64,000 nucleotides of DNA from Nemopilema nomurai (Eukaryota; Cnidaria; Scyphozoa; Rhizostomeae; Rhizostomatidae). Shown here in pieces: positions 12,201-23,639 of this stretch. Positions within the stretch are counted from its first letter, which is position 1, and each line of letters opens with the position of its first letter. The position numbers and the translations under genes were made by a program. Location: positions 2,561,247 through 2,625,246 of the forward strand of contig ML133427.1 of the NCBI GenBank assembly GCA_003864495.1, given 5' to 3'. The notes under the pieces were generated by a model. That model made no database searches, was not told where the DNA came from, and saw only the letters and a list, made by a program, of their open reading frames with translations.

Positions 12201-15200
12201 GCTGGTGTTTATTTAGCATTCCATGTCGATTCAGTTTTACACTCGATCCTACATAGCCTTAGCGTTAACTGTCGTTTCGTTTCTATTTGTCCTCGCTTCC
12301 TTGTGAATTAATTTATTTTCTCAAATTTCACCAACGCGATGGTATTGCGACTGTAGTTCGAATCAGTAAAAATCGTCCGTATTTGTTGTTGCTGCTGCTA
12401 AATGCCACGGTGGTCCTCGTGATTTTAATCTCGATGTATCCCGCCGCCCTGCTATCGAATATCCTCCATTGCAACATCTGGGAGACCAACAATCAGGCCA
12501 TCTAGATGTGGTTGTCATTGTTTGTGTGTTTGCCTGTTCGCCAGTGAAATGCGATGATGCTACAGGGTGAGAATGTTACAGATGTTACAACTTTCGGATT
12601 TGGAAAATTGTGGCAAAATTGACTTATAAACAAGGGAAGACAGCAATCAGTATCGTAAGCCAATTGACTTATGCAAGGGGACTCAAATCTGACGTCAGCA
12701 AAAATATCTGAGACGTCTTTGAGCCTCCTGTAGAGATCAGAACAACGATGAAATGCAATAGAAGTTCTTTTGCCACGCACAACCCTTTCTATTCCACCCC
12801 CGCCAAGGTAGTGAGGACAAATTCTGTGGAGAAGCAAGCTTGCGTCATCTCTCTGTTCCTCTCTGTACCTCTCTGGTGTTCATCGATGTTCATTTGATGT
12901 CACTGTTCATCAGATTCCTTGATCAAATTTAAACCAAAACATGCTCAATCACCATTTCTTTCGGCGTTTTCTTTCGTCCACTTGATCTGGACTTTCGGCC
13001 CTATCCTTCGCGTAACCAACAAACCGACATCTTTGCCCTCATAACCAACTGCTTTGTTTCGTGGTTTCACTTTCCAAATTCTCAAAAACAGGGTGTGGGC
13101 AGAAGTCAGGAATCTAAATCTTATCTAGGTGACGCTGGATTACTAACGTCATTCTTTTCAAATGGAAGAGCTATGTTTCGAAACCAAATTCGAAGGTAGA
13201 TTCGAAACCAGCTTCGAAGGTAGATTCGAAACCAGCTTCGAAGGTAGATTCGAAACCAGATTGGAAGGTAGATTCGAAACCAGATTTAAAACTAGGGTGG
13301 ACTCCTTTTCCCCTATACCCACTTCGACGCTATGCATCTCTGCGTGGTTCTTGTTGATGAGCCACGTCTAGTTAACGGTTCCTTGAGGGCCACTGCTCCC
13401 CAAAAATAACCACCGACACTACCTGTTTCTTTGTTATTGGGAAAATCATATCGTTTGGCGCCATCACAGCTACCAACGAACAGAGAATCGTGTTTTCATC
13501 AGCGTCCACTGGTGTCCTCTGAGCAGGCGGTGTGTTCACCATTGGGGCGCAGATTCGGTTTTCATTTGACATCGGGTTTCCTGTCATTTTGTCGTATTAC
13601 CTGCCACGTCTGATCTAAGGCCTAACGAAACTGTCCAGCTAGAAAGCTTTCTTTCACACTGTCCTTGTTTCTTTCCAGGGCCTATGTCGCTTCGACACGA
13701 AATTACGAGCTAGCCGGTTTCTCAAACGACTATGCAAGAAGCTGAAAAGTTGTGAATACTTCCTGTCCTTCGACCCTTGCAAGGAGCCTTGTCCTCTCGA
13801 TTGCCGGACTTCAGGTAACTATCTAAATAATTAATTTTAGATTCTTTTCTCCTGTTTACATTAGAACAAGTTGGCCCGTGAATTTGAGCAACATTGAAAT
13901 TGAGACTTACTTCCGTTAAAGTGAAACCGTGTCATTTTTGGGCTTAAATGTTGGTGATGACAATTATTATTATTGTTATTATTTTAGCTGTTTTCTTTGT
14001 AATCCTTTTATTTTATCATTTTCATTGTAACTATTTCCATCTCTATAACAACTATTGTTGTTGTTGTTGTTTGTTGCAATGATCGCTGGCTTGTCCCTTC
14101 AACCAGCCGTGGTGAGAATAACAATCGCATTGCGTCAAAGTTGACAATGAAGGTCTGGAAAGAAACCATTTCTCATTTTCACGATAATATCGTCAAAAAT
14201 GGTGACGACTATTTCAGTCCCTGGTGATTGTAGAACTTTCGGTTTCGGGCAAATTCAGTTTTTCCAGCCTCGTCCCCCGTGAACTACGTAGCCTCGGTAT
14301 GAAGCCGTAAGCGCTTAAATATTGTAGTTTCGATGACCTTTATCTTATTTTATTTTATTTATATACTTATCAGCATTATTCATAGAAGCATTCACGCGCG
14401 AGGCCATGAATGATAAGTAATCAATTATTAACCAAGTGAAAAGAAAGGTTTTTTATAAAGCCATTCATGTGGCTGCGTGGAACAGCCGTCCTTGCCAGAA
14501 AAGCCATCTTGATTCGCGTTTTAAGACGCGTCTTGGTGTCACGGTGGATCGCCCCTGCGCAGGCTTTGCCGGCGATCCTGGTGTTCATTGCGAAATACAG
14601 GGAGAGGAAGGCATGGCAAGAGAAGACTTATTCACAGAACCCCAAAAGAGCGTCCAAGTACAGTGCTAAATATACGTGACCGCTGAACGAAAGGGTAGGG
14701 TCTATTTACAGAGAAGGATTAGCATCGTGATGAATGTTCCGTCTACCGCTAGGTTCCAGACCCCAGTCTACGTCATCCCTAATGCCCTCCACCGAAACAC
14801 CGCTCTACTCGTTCATTTGCAATCAATTTTCAGTTATTCTTGCAGATTTATGCACTTCAACAAAATAGGTTTAAGCGTTTATCGCCGCCCCTTGTCGAAA
14901 AATTAACATCAAACAAATGACAGATTTTCAGTCCTTAAGCTAAAAAGCTAAATAGCAGTCATTATTCCAGTTCCCAAACTTTTTAACTCGTTGAGCCTCG
15001 ATATGAAGATCCCCAATTGGAGGCTGCAAAGTGCGATCTTTCCACTTCCATTTGGTTTTGACCACGAGATCGTGTCATTTTTGTAGATTTTTGTGAATAG
15101 TTTCTGCATGTAAGAATGGGCAAACCGTTGAAGAGTATTCAAACCACAACTGCTGTTTAAGATTTATCGTTTTACCGGTAGTAAGCCCTTGAGACTTTCA

Positions 15201-18200
15201 GCCAGAGAAATTGAGAGACGTCTTTAGAAAAGAGACGTGCGCAGCGATGTAGCTTAGTAACCCTGGGCTCTGTGTCCGAAGTGTAATTCGATTCTAACAC
15301 GTCCTGATCATATAGCCTGCATTTCAAGCAGTACCTAAGCACGGAATTCCCTCACTGCATGTGGTAACCAATGCAACTCTTCGAACCTTTTGGGATGGGG
15401 TTTTTCCCCCCTGGGAAGTAGAATGCACCAGTTGTCGGTGAAGCTATTCCGCTATTTCACCCGGGTGTCGTTGCGGGCGGGACACGCTGCCTTCCCTCTC
15501 TTGTCCTTGAGACCAAAGTTCATAGAGCAGCAACCCCCGGTTTGATCATAATGAAACCTTCACCTGCTTGGGCTGTGCGAACATGAAGGCTGCAACAGGG
15601 GTTTCGTGGTTTTAAACCGGCAACATTGCTTCATCGATCCAGATTTACACCAGCGAGGTAATGGGGCTTTTCAACTATGTCTTGGGCACAGCAGCTCCGT
15701 ATGAATGTCGATGAGGCCAAATGCCGATGAAAGAATTATTGCATTATTTCAGCGTTGAATTATTTCTCTTGCCTTGTCGTGGTGGAAGCGGCAATTTAAT
15801 TGATTTTCGTTGTTTTGTTATGGCCAAGTAGTTTGATATCGCAAGCACAGTTAATTCCATTTTTTTACAAGGCTTGCCCCATCACGCATAGATTAATGTT
15901 TCCCCCGACAAAGCTGCACAGTGCTCTGATAAAGCAGGGCTTTTTCATTGGACGCGCAAATGATCATATGACGTCACGTGCTATTCCGCACATTCTAGTC
16001 CGTCTTTTCGACTCGATAGCCAACCAAATCCAGTCAGCATTTCTTCGTGGGCTTAAATGACATTTGCGGGTGACCAAATTGGAGGCTTTGGAGGTTGGGG
16101 GAGGTAGCAGCTCTTCATGGAAGACACCTTACTGCCAAGATGTTTTAACGTGCAAAGCGCTGTAGACTTTGCTATTTGGATATGTAAACTCTTTGGGAAT
16201 GTTTTTAATATTTATTGAGACGAAGTCAATTTTTCCAATGTTTTTCCCCGCATGGTATATACTGGATCATGAGACCCTCCGTTGGGCAGAAGTCGTCAAT
16301 CAGGGCTTCGCGTGAGGCTCTCTACTAGGAAACCTTTGTTTAATGTTTCACGTCAAAGCTACCAATTCTCCTGAAGTCAGGTTTTGTGAAGAAATTTATT
16401 GTTTTATGCAAAATCGGGCCACCCGTTATTCGACCCAGCAAATTTACATCGGAAGCGACTTGGATATAATCATTGTAATATTCGTTCACACAAGAATGGT
16501 TGCATTGCATGGATGGTAAAACTTCTGAACGGTTTTTGGTACTTCTGAAATATATGTTATGTTTACAAGAGTCGGGCGTTATTCCTGCAAAGATTAGTAT
16601 TGTGGAAAGGTATAAGGGAATGTCTGGAAAACGTGGTTGCTATTTTCGCCATTTTGCTTCAGGCAAGTAGCCTACGTGTTTACATTTGATGCATGCGCAC
16701 TTGGGAATTCATCAGCTGCTCACGTGATCAAAACACGTGGGTGGACCCTGGCTGAACCTTGGACAAGTGATTCAATATCATTCGTAATCTGCCACAAGAA
16801 CGTCCTTGCAGAGAAAGGTGGCACAACAGAGCATAATTGGTGCTGCTTGGGGAGCGACGAGAAGGGTACCGAGGTCCCCCTCAGTTGCCCCCATTCCCTG
16901 TATATCGCTGCTATGCATATCTCGGACTACATCATTTGTTTTTATTATCGACAGGTGCGACCAGCTTAGAGGGCTTCACGATGCGCAATATGAAGGCGAA
17001 AGAAGATTTTCTGAAAATGACGAGCGAAGATTTCAGACGGAAACGCGGAAGGCCCCGGAAGGATGAGTACGACGCGCAGCAGGACGTAAAAGGAGACTTT
17101 GTTCTTGGAAATGACAATGGGGTGTCCAAAAGTGCGGCAACGACCCAAGTGAGAGTTCTGGTAAGGGCTTTGTCATCTTTTAGTTCTAGTGTCTTAAAGG
17201 TAACAGCCACGATACTATAAAGGCAGGTTTCAGCTATATTATGACATTATTACTAATTTTGAAAGAAGCAGTGGCGGACAGAGATTGGTTTTGGTAGATG
17301 TGTTTTTCTCCTGCATTGATCGCGTCTTTCTTTGAACGAGAATGAGGGCTGAGGTGATAAATCTGTAAACGACAATGCCAATACGCGGACAGGACTTATA
17401 GTTGTGTTTATAATAGTTATTATTGTCAATGCTCTGATTGTCATCTCCCTTTTGATCAACATTGTCATGGTTGTTAAGTTGACCATTGTCATCATATGTG
17501 TCATCATATGTGTCATCATCTGTGTCATAATTTGTGTCATCCTTTGTGTCATCCTTGTCAGGCTCACCACCCTTGTCCGTTTTTAACCAGTAGTCAAATT
17601 GTCATTATTTCTCTATTCTTCCAGTCATGTTTCGTATGTCACAATTCTTGTGTACGCGAATAACCACCTTTTTTTCTTCCCCTTCGTAGAACTTTGCTTC
17701 CTACAATGGCAGGCCGTTGGTCCCCATCGCACCAGGCTCCAAGGCCCCCATCACAATCATGCCTGCATCTAGCCAGGTGCATCATGGTCGCCCCCCGCCT
17801 CCTTATGACATCGGCAGTCATTCCTCGTTCGTGCACCCGGCTCACTCCAACACCGTCATAACAAGTGCCACACAATCGCGAATGGTTACCCCCGTCAACG
17901 TGCGGATGCTCCCACCCGGCGCCCAGCCATCAGTGGTATCAGGCAGCGATTTGTCCTCGCCCTCCCTTACGTCCCCAAATCTTGCGACCGTTCTTGTTGT
18001 GACCAAGCCCCCGGGAACCAGTCATCAGGGACAGGGTCTCTTATCGCTGAGAGGAAATGTTGCTAGCCAGGGGGTACGACTACCTCTCTCTCCTAGTTCT
18101 CGCAAAGGTCAGATCCAGGTTGTTAGTGGCGGCTCGCGGTCGAAGGCTCAAGGCACGATTAAAATACACGGCCCGATGTTCGACCAGGCGCCGGGGACAA

Positions 18201-21200
18201 TGAACCCAATGGGCACGGGCGCCGACCTCAAGCAAGTTATTTCGTCATCCGCGAGGGTCGAAAACAGCGTGAAATTCTTGCAAAGAGGACAAGCAGTGCA
18301 CATACCTTCGCAGAGCCAATCCAATCATAGCCAGGCCTACGAAAATGATTCCAACATGGTGGCCGACTTCCCCGTTTATCGCGGCAGCAGCACACAGCGT
18401 CTTGATACTCTGTCGCCCAACCAGGCGTCGCGTTTCGGGGGCATGAAGCCGACAATGGAAATCAAGATGGAGCCGCAAGACTCTCTGCATTACCAGCGCG
18501 CCGAGTCGTCTCCAGGAGGGCAAATGAGCCCGACTATCCACATTCACCACCCGGCGCTCTCGACCTTCCACCACGGGTCGCAAGATGGAGCCGCAGATGG
18601 CACCAAGTCGGTCATCTTAGATGCATTACCCATGCGTGTTGTTGACGAGGACATGGACTCGAATCTCTCCCCTAATTCGCCGATAAAGTCGAGCGTCTCC
18701 TTGAAGTACGACCTTGTTTCTCACCCCAGCATCAAGAGGCACATGTCAAGCAGTATGTCCAGCCACATCAAGAATCATCTCAAGGTCGCCACAACGAACA
18801 CCGGGGGCTCCCAGTCGGCATTGAGCCCGCTACATAGCCCCCCGCCCCTTCGCCCTGCGCCCTCAGGACAGCATCGATCCATTGCGTTACGCAGCCCCCC
18901 TAATCTTACCCCGTCTACCGTGATCTCACACTTTGACTTCACCCCAGTTACCACGACAACCAGTGTTATTAGCCAATCCGGTCGGGTTATCCACCACCCT
19001 GGAACCCCAATGTCTTCTCAGGCGTTTTCTACAGCACCTAATGGACTGGCAAATGGACAGGTTATGTCACGTGAGATGGGCACTCTGACCACCTCAGATG
19101 TATCACCGAGTACCCCCGTCAGTAATGTGACGATGACGCTAACTTACATACCCGTCAAAACGCAACAGAATGACAAGATCGTGTATGTTCCTGTCAGTCA
19201 TTCCTTCAACAAGGAGAGACAGCAGCAGCAGCAACAACAACAGCAGCCGATTTTCATCTACTCGAAGCCAGGGGAGCAATTTCAAGATGGCGTCCCTGTG
19301 CGGTCGCGTCAGAAGATACCAATCTCGTCGCTCGAGGAAATCAGTCATCAGCCGTACTCTGGCGTCACCAGGAAGTTCACGGTGAGAACGCTTCAACGGG
19401 ACCCGAACCACGCACCCCTCGCGTCGGGGCTAACCACAGTTCGCATTCAGGGCTCCAAGTTGAATCGAGTCGGCTCTAACAGTTCGCAGTTCTTCCAGGA
19501 CGTCGCCTACTACACGCCGAAAAACAATGTGCCGGGCAGCGGACCTGAGAAGCCTTCGAACTTCAGGTCGGGCAACAGTGAGATCGCACCGCGGCACAGG
19601 ACAATCGATGCGCTAAAACACGGAACGGAGAATGCCAGCCAAGGGGACTCACGTTTGGATAATGAAGTGTCGTTCTATAATTCAAACAACTACGATGGAC
19701 TGTCGGGTGATGACGACGATGAGGAGGAGGACGAAAACGATGACGACAACTTCGGTTGCGAGCAATTCTCCGACGAAGCCATCGAAAACGAGGCAAATGA
19801 AAACGAGGCCAATCAGATACATGGCCAGAATCTTGCGGTGCATGCGCAAAAGAGCCGACAAAAGCGTTTGCTATCGAGACAAAAGGGAATGGTGAATCCG
19901 CAGAGTAAACCTAATTACAAACAGGCTCGAGAGCAAGCGAAATTCTTACGGCAAAGGAGGCCATTTTGGTCGCCCCAGACACAGGGGAAAAGTGCTAGCA
20001 ACTCTGAACAATCTCGGGAAGAGTCTGGTGCATACAAGTCAGTGGAGGGTTTTGTATCGAAACCGAGTTATAACTGCGGGACAGCCGCGGGTTGTCATCC
20101 AAAAGCAGCCGAAGGTGACGTCGGACACCCTGGCTTATTAAGTAAAGTAACCCTGAGGGACGATAAGGCGCGGAGCAGCGCTAGTAGCTTTACATCCGTC
20201 GATGCGCAGGAGAATCTAGGGCATGACAGCCTCTTGGAAGGAGGATACCCGCCCTCAGAAGGCAGCTTAAACAATGCACAGGAAGAGAAAGGAAAGATTG
20301 AAGTGAACGGGTTGAAGAGAAGACGGTCGGAAACTGATTCGATTTCAGAGCAGTGGGAGAACTCAGACAAATTAATGACCAAGAAGATAAAGAAAATCAG
20401 TTGTAAGTATCTTTGTCGCCGTCCGCTATTGGTGCAGAGAAAGCTTTTTGGCCATGTTTTCAGTTCCAAAAAGTGGACTAAGTTCCTATTTATCGGTACC
20501 TCCTACTTTGATTTGTCCGTTTGTAAATGCACACTATGTTTTTAGATCCCCCTACCCCCATGTGCCTCTCATACCTCATGTACTTTCATACCTCATTCCA
20601 TAAAATGTGCATTGTTTGTTTTTGATTTTAAGCTTCATCGGGCAGCCTGACACAGTATCTGACAGATCCTCTGGACAAGGTCAAATTGCCAGGCAACCCG
20701 GCTTCGTGGAGCGAAGAGGACGTGGCTAACTTCATTGGCGCAACAGACTGCTCGCAATATGCGGAGACGCTCAAAGATCAGGTTCGTCTTCTCACTTGTT
20801 TCATGTTGTGCCAATGGCTCTGTTTACGACCTACTTGTTTCATGTTGTGCCAATGCCTCTGTTTATGACCCAGCTTGTCTTCTGTCCTCTAAAAGCGACA
20901 TGTCTGCCTAGCATTTGTTCACTAAAAGGAGTGTTCTTCGAAGCCTTAGGAATTTATCAGACTTTTTTGCTTCAACTTTTTGTCTGGCAGGCTATTCTTT
21001 CTTGGCCCAGTAAAAGAATGAACAATTGAATGTTTTCGCAAAAAGGAAATTTTGTTTAAGGCTGTCTTTTTTCTGGTTTTGACAGCCGCCTTATCATACC
21101 AACCTCCTTTTCGTACCAGTCTTATTGTCATGCCAACATTCTTATCCCGGTGGCCTCTCTTTGATAGGGATAGTTTTAAGCAATTTCCGAAACATACAAT

Positions 21201-21721
21201 TCATATATATCTGTTTCACATCATATAACATATGATTTCTGTTTTGTTTGTCCTGCTGAAAATATGAGGGCTTTTTCGAACTTGAATTTTCAAACAAATT
21301 CTCTTAGGAAGAAGTAGTTTTTAAATTACACAACATACTGAAAGGAGAGATCATTTTTAGACAACTTTTTGAAACGAACAAAATGGCGGAGTGTGGAGTT
21401 TACATAAACAGAGAGTTTGCTAATTTTTTCATTACAAAAACATTTCATTCTTCATTATTGACATTGGCAGGATAGTCGTACCTTAAGATGAACACGGTCC
21501 GTAACTGTACTCAGAGACTCCTACTAATTGCTTTTCCGCAATTTTGACAAGTTTGTTTTTTGCAGGAAATCGACGGCAGTGCGTTGCTGCTCTTAACTCG
21601 CGAAGCATTGATGGAATTTGCTGGTATGAAACTTGGACCCGCACTAAAGATCTGCGGCTATGTCGCAACGCTAAAGGGCAGACTACGAATGCAGCAGAAC
21701 TTGGCTCTTATTCAAGGCTAA
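1..21721 (+). CDS. Sfmbt: Sfmbt-like Polycomb protein: FCS zinc finger, three MBT repeats, SLED, SAM (5' partial)
   Basis: Nuclear Polycomb-group protein of the Sfmbt/Scm family; MBT repeats bind methyl-lysine histone tails and SAM domains polymerise. The 19 exons seen are 1-83, 1152-1334, 3047-3224, 4112-4188, 4415-4652, 5953-6041, 6469-6721, 7202-7287, 7614-7839, 8681-8744, 8883-8938, 10204-10243, 10912-10982, 11152-11399, 13679-13814, 16955-17148, 17690-20402, 20633-20781 and 21566-21721 (TAA). Phases agree throughout, giving about 1745 codons; upstream exons lie outside the window. Numbered from the first codon seen: FCS finger (C55, C58, C76, C80), MBT1 about 157-252 (with DFWCN and YPIGWC), MBT2 about 255-366, MBT3 about 370-470, SLED about 550-675 (YFNKSCIIGP, then RFLKRLCKKL), AT-hook-like KRGRPRK in exon 16, SAM about 1663-1735 (DQEIDG, LGPAL). 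The SLED, SAM and MBT cores resemble SFMBT more than SCM. Sfmbt normally has four MBT repeats. The exact orthology is inferred. Confidence 0.88.
1152..1334 (+). other. FCS zinc-finger exon of the Sfmbt-like gene
   Basis: A single phase-0 exon between a TTCACAAG acceptor and a CCAG|gtatgg donor. It encodes CEKC and then FCSKSC, the C-x2-C ... C-x3-C pattern of FCS fingers found in Polycomb proteins such as Polyhomeotic, Sfmbt, L3MBTL2 and MBTD1. In those proteins the finger binds nucleic acid weakly. Human SFMBT1/2 lack the finger whereas fly Sfmbt has it, so this gene keeps the arrangement I take to be ancestral. Confidence 0.85.
2971..3006 (+). repeat. (TTC)n microsatellite
   Basis: A run of TTC triplets with one T-rich interruption, about 40 bases upstream of the exon that begins at 3047. 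It probably forms part of that exon's extended polypyrimidine tract. Confidence 0.9.
4840..5035 (+). repeat. Degenerate tandem repeat, unit about 35-40 bp
   Basis: The intron between the MBT1 exon and the next exon contains about five imperfect copies of a pyrimidine-rich unit built around CTCGTCTTCTTTTGCCTGGT followed by CATCTCTCGCCTA. The units differ by substitutions and small indels. Open frames crossing it on both strands are by-products of the repeat. Confidence 0.8.
6198..6230 (+). repeat. (TTG)n microsatellite
   Basis: About eleven uninterrupted TTG triplets lie in the intron between the Sfmbt exons 5953-6041 and 6469-6721. Confidence 0.95.
11400..13678 (+). other. Large intron of the Sfmbt-like gene (2.3 kb), no gene seen
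   Basis: This intron splits the SLED domain and joins in phase 0. Apart from the 24-bp tandem repeat at 13177-13290 I see no coding sequence. Open frames of 98-111 codons here, on both strands, have no recognisable domain, start context or splice partners. Confidence 0.6.
13177..13290 (+). repeat. 24-bp tandem repeat, about 4.7 copies
   Basis: The unit is TTCGAAACCAGCTTCGAAGG followed by TAGA. Copies start at 13177, 13201, 13225, 13249 and 13273, and the last one is degraded. The unit length is a multiple of three, so it stays open and encodes a repeated FEGRFETS peptide. It sits inside an intron, and nothing suggests that it is translated. Confidence 0.95.
13815..16954 (+). other. Largest Sfmbt intron (3.1 kb), no gene seen
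   Basis: This lies between the second SLED exon and the AT-hook exon. It contains short TTG/TTATT-rich stretches near 13970-14070 and scattered open frames up to 110 codons on the + strand. None matches a family I recognise or continues across a splice site. I see no RNA gene or transposon ends. Confidence 0.5.
17491..17559 (+). repeat. 12-bp tandem repeat, about 5.7 copies
   Basis: The unit ATCATATGTGTC is repeated with drift (ATCATCTGTGTC, ATAATTTGTGTC, ATCCTTTGTGTC). It lies in the intron just upstream of the 2.7-kb Sfmbt exon. Confidence 0.9.
17690..20402 (+). other. 904-codon disordered exon of the Sfmbt-like gene
   Basis: The largest open frame in the window (2713 bp, phase 0 in, phase 1 out). 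It joins the SLED/AT-hook part to the SAM exons. The encoded stretch is rich in Ser, Pro, Gln, Thr and His, with no domain I recognise. It has a polyglutamine run near residue 1250 (19219-19247), an acidic block of Asp/Glu near residues 1414-1430 (19709-19750), a Glu-Asn repeat just after, and basic KRRR and KKIKK patches near the end that could be nuclear localisation signals. The acceptor is ccttcgtag at 17689 and the donor is AGTT|gtaagt at 20403. The coding frame is supported by its length and by in-phase SAM exons on its 3' side. Confidence 0.85.
20794..20871 (+). repeat. 39-bp tandem duplication in the SAM intron
   Basis: Two adjacent copies begin at 20794 and 20833, each starting ACTTGTTTCATGTTGTGCCA. 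They differ at a few positions. They lie just inside the intron that splits the SAM domain and do not touch the donor at 20782. Confidence 0.9.
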
Positions 21722-22390
21722 AGACGTTTTATTATAGAGCACCTTGCTAGCTACGATTGATATTAATCAAGTCTGCAAGTTAGAGGCTGCATTCCCTGCT
21801 GAAGTTTTCATCAGTGAATTAGCTCATGTTTTCCGTTATCAAGAAAGTATACTTGCCAGAGTTGAAGTTACTGTTTTCATATATGTTTCATCTTTTTGAT
21901 TAGATTATATTGGTAAATTGAAAGCCTTCTTCGGGTTAACTTTCTTGATATGTAATCTTGATTCTTGTAACACAAGGAAAGTCATTCACCATCCACCTAC
22001 ATTTTTTAATTTCTGAATCATAATGATAGGATTTAATTCTTTGCATATTCTGCCCTTCCAAAACGTTTTTTATTGAAGTTTGTTTTTTCGAAATGCTTCA
22101 TTTTGAAAACAAATTGTTTTGAATCATTTTTGAAAATTTATGGCCTTGGTGTCCCCAACGCGATAACTTGTTGGAAGCTACGAGCATTACAGGATTGTTT
22201 TCTTTGCCAACATCAACTGTGATCAATAATTTCGAGTGGTCGCTGAAAGTTTATTTTAAGAGATTTTGGCCAAACAGCAAGTTTTCATTTAAAGAATTCT
22301 CATTAACTCTCTGAGACAGGAAGTAAGGCAATCAATTAGTTTGCTAATGTCCGTTAGAGCCCGTCTACAGAGAAAGTGTTGAGGCTTTTT

Positions 22391-22470
22391 GGGTGGAAAC
22401 CCGGTTTTTGGGGTGGAAACCCGGTTTTTGGAGTGGAAACCCGGTTTTTTAGGTAGGAACCCGGTTTTAG
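22391..22470 (+). repeat. 20-bp tandem repeat, 4 copies
   Basis: The unit is GGGTGGAAACCCGGTTTTTG, at 22391, 22411, 22431 and 22451. The last two copies have drifted. Each unit carries a near-palindromic AAACCCGGTTT core. It lies about 700 bases downstream of the Sfmbt stop, in a region with no other feature. Confidence 0.95.
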
Positions 22471-23601
22471 TTGTCCTGTCTCGAATTTTGTTTATGTCTG
22501 CTGCTTGAAATCTAAGTTCACAACTGGTTGACTTATCAAAAGGTGATATGGCCACGTCCTTAGATGAGAAAGTTTTGTTTCATGTCGTTTTGACAACAAA
22601 CTAGACATTATCTAAAGCCACATGTGTAGAATATTCTTGGCGGAAACATTGAAAATGTCCTCTTACTTCTCCAAAAGAACAACGGACGGGTAGGTTTTAT
22701 TGATGCGAATGTAATATTGTTATTGGGAAAGAACACGAAAGATTTCAGTTAGGATTTATCAGACTTTCTTTGAGAGGTCTAGAGGCGAAAAGACTAGAAA
22801 AGAGGCCTTCTTTACTATCATGAAGAATGATGCCAAGCCTTTCAGGGTATTTCGTCGAATAATCAGCAACCTAATGGTTTTGGGGAGGGTGGGAACAGGG
22901 GAGGGGGTGTTTGATGGCTTACAACGTGGATTTTCATGGCACGTGCTATTTTGAACAAACTTGTTTTGCTTATTACAAGAGCACTAAGTTGTCGGTGTAG
23001 AACATGTATTGGGTAGCTTATCATATGAAAACAACAATGTAATCGTAGATTGGGAAGAGCACGGGCTCATAAGCAGGTTGAGAGACGACGATCTTTCGAT
23101 AATTTCCAGCACGCGAGTCAATTACCATTGCACACAATAACTCTTCTGCGGCAACATACTATACGAAGAGTTTGCTTGACCATCAACAACAACTGCAATA
23201 TTTAAGCTTCTCCGGCAAGCACAGGGCTATTCTGATATGACAAATTCCTATGGTTAGGATATTGCGTTGTGGCATAAATAGTTTATGAAAGAGCGAGGCA
23301 CATACATGGCAAACAGGGCATTTTAAGAAACACACTTCTGGTGCTCTGTTTGGTGATGAGTTGTTGAACTGAATTCCTACTACGTTTCAATTGTCAAATA
23401 CCGACTTCGAAATATTGACATTGATAAGACGCATATAACAGTTTCAGAAAAGGGAGCACGAATTTTCGAAATAATATTCTCTTCAAATGGATATTATCTT
23501 TAATTTAATTTAAGGTTTATTGATTAATTTTAATTTTCAACTATGGTTAAATCCACAAATTTGATTTGATTTGTTTTTACCTTGCATCCGAAGGTAGTTT
23601 T

Positions 23602-23639
23602 AGGACACTGAGAAGCTTAAGCTTATCGCGCAGTGTCCT
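23602..23639 (+). other. Short perfect hairpin
   Basis: AGGACACTG (23602-23610) pairs perfectly with CAGTGTCCT (23631-23639) around a 20-nt loop. The loop itself holds an AAGCTTAAGCTT palindrome. It is too short for a microRNA precursor and has no flanking gene. Function is unknown. Confidence 0.5.

Noticed and set aside
14436..14669. 77-codon plus-strand frame with a cysteine/glycine-rich stretch
   Set aside because: The Cys spacing does not form an EGF or similar domain. A second overlapping frame is equally open, and no splice sites link it to neighbouring exons.
15245..15300. tRNA-like A-box and B-box resemblance
   Set aside because: The box-like motifs are imperfect, and no acceptor, anticodon or T-arm pairing can be drawn.
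19139..19411. 90-codon and similar minus-strand frames opposite the 2.7-kb Sfmbt exon
   Set aside because: They are shadows of a long GC-rich coding exon and its polyQ codons, with no independent evidence.
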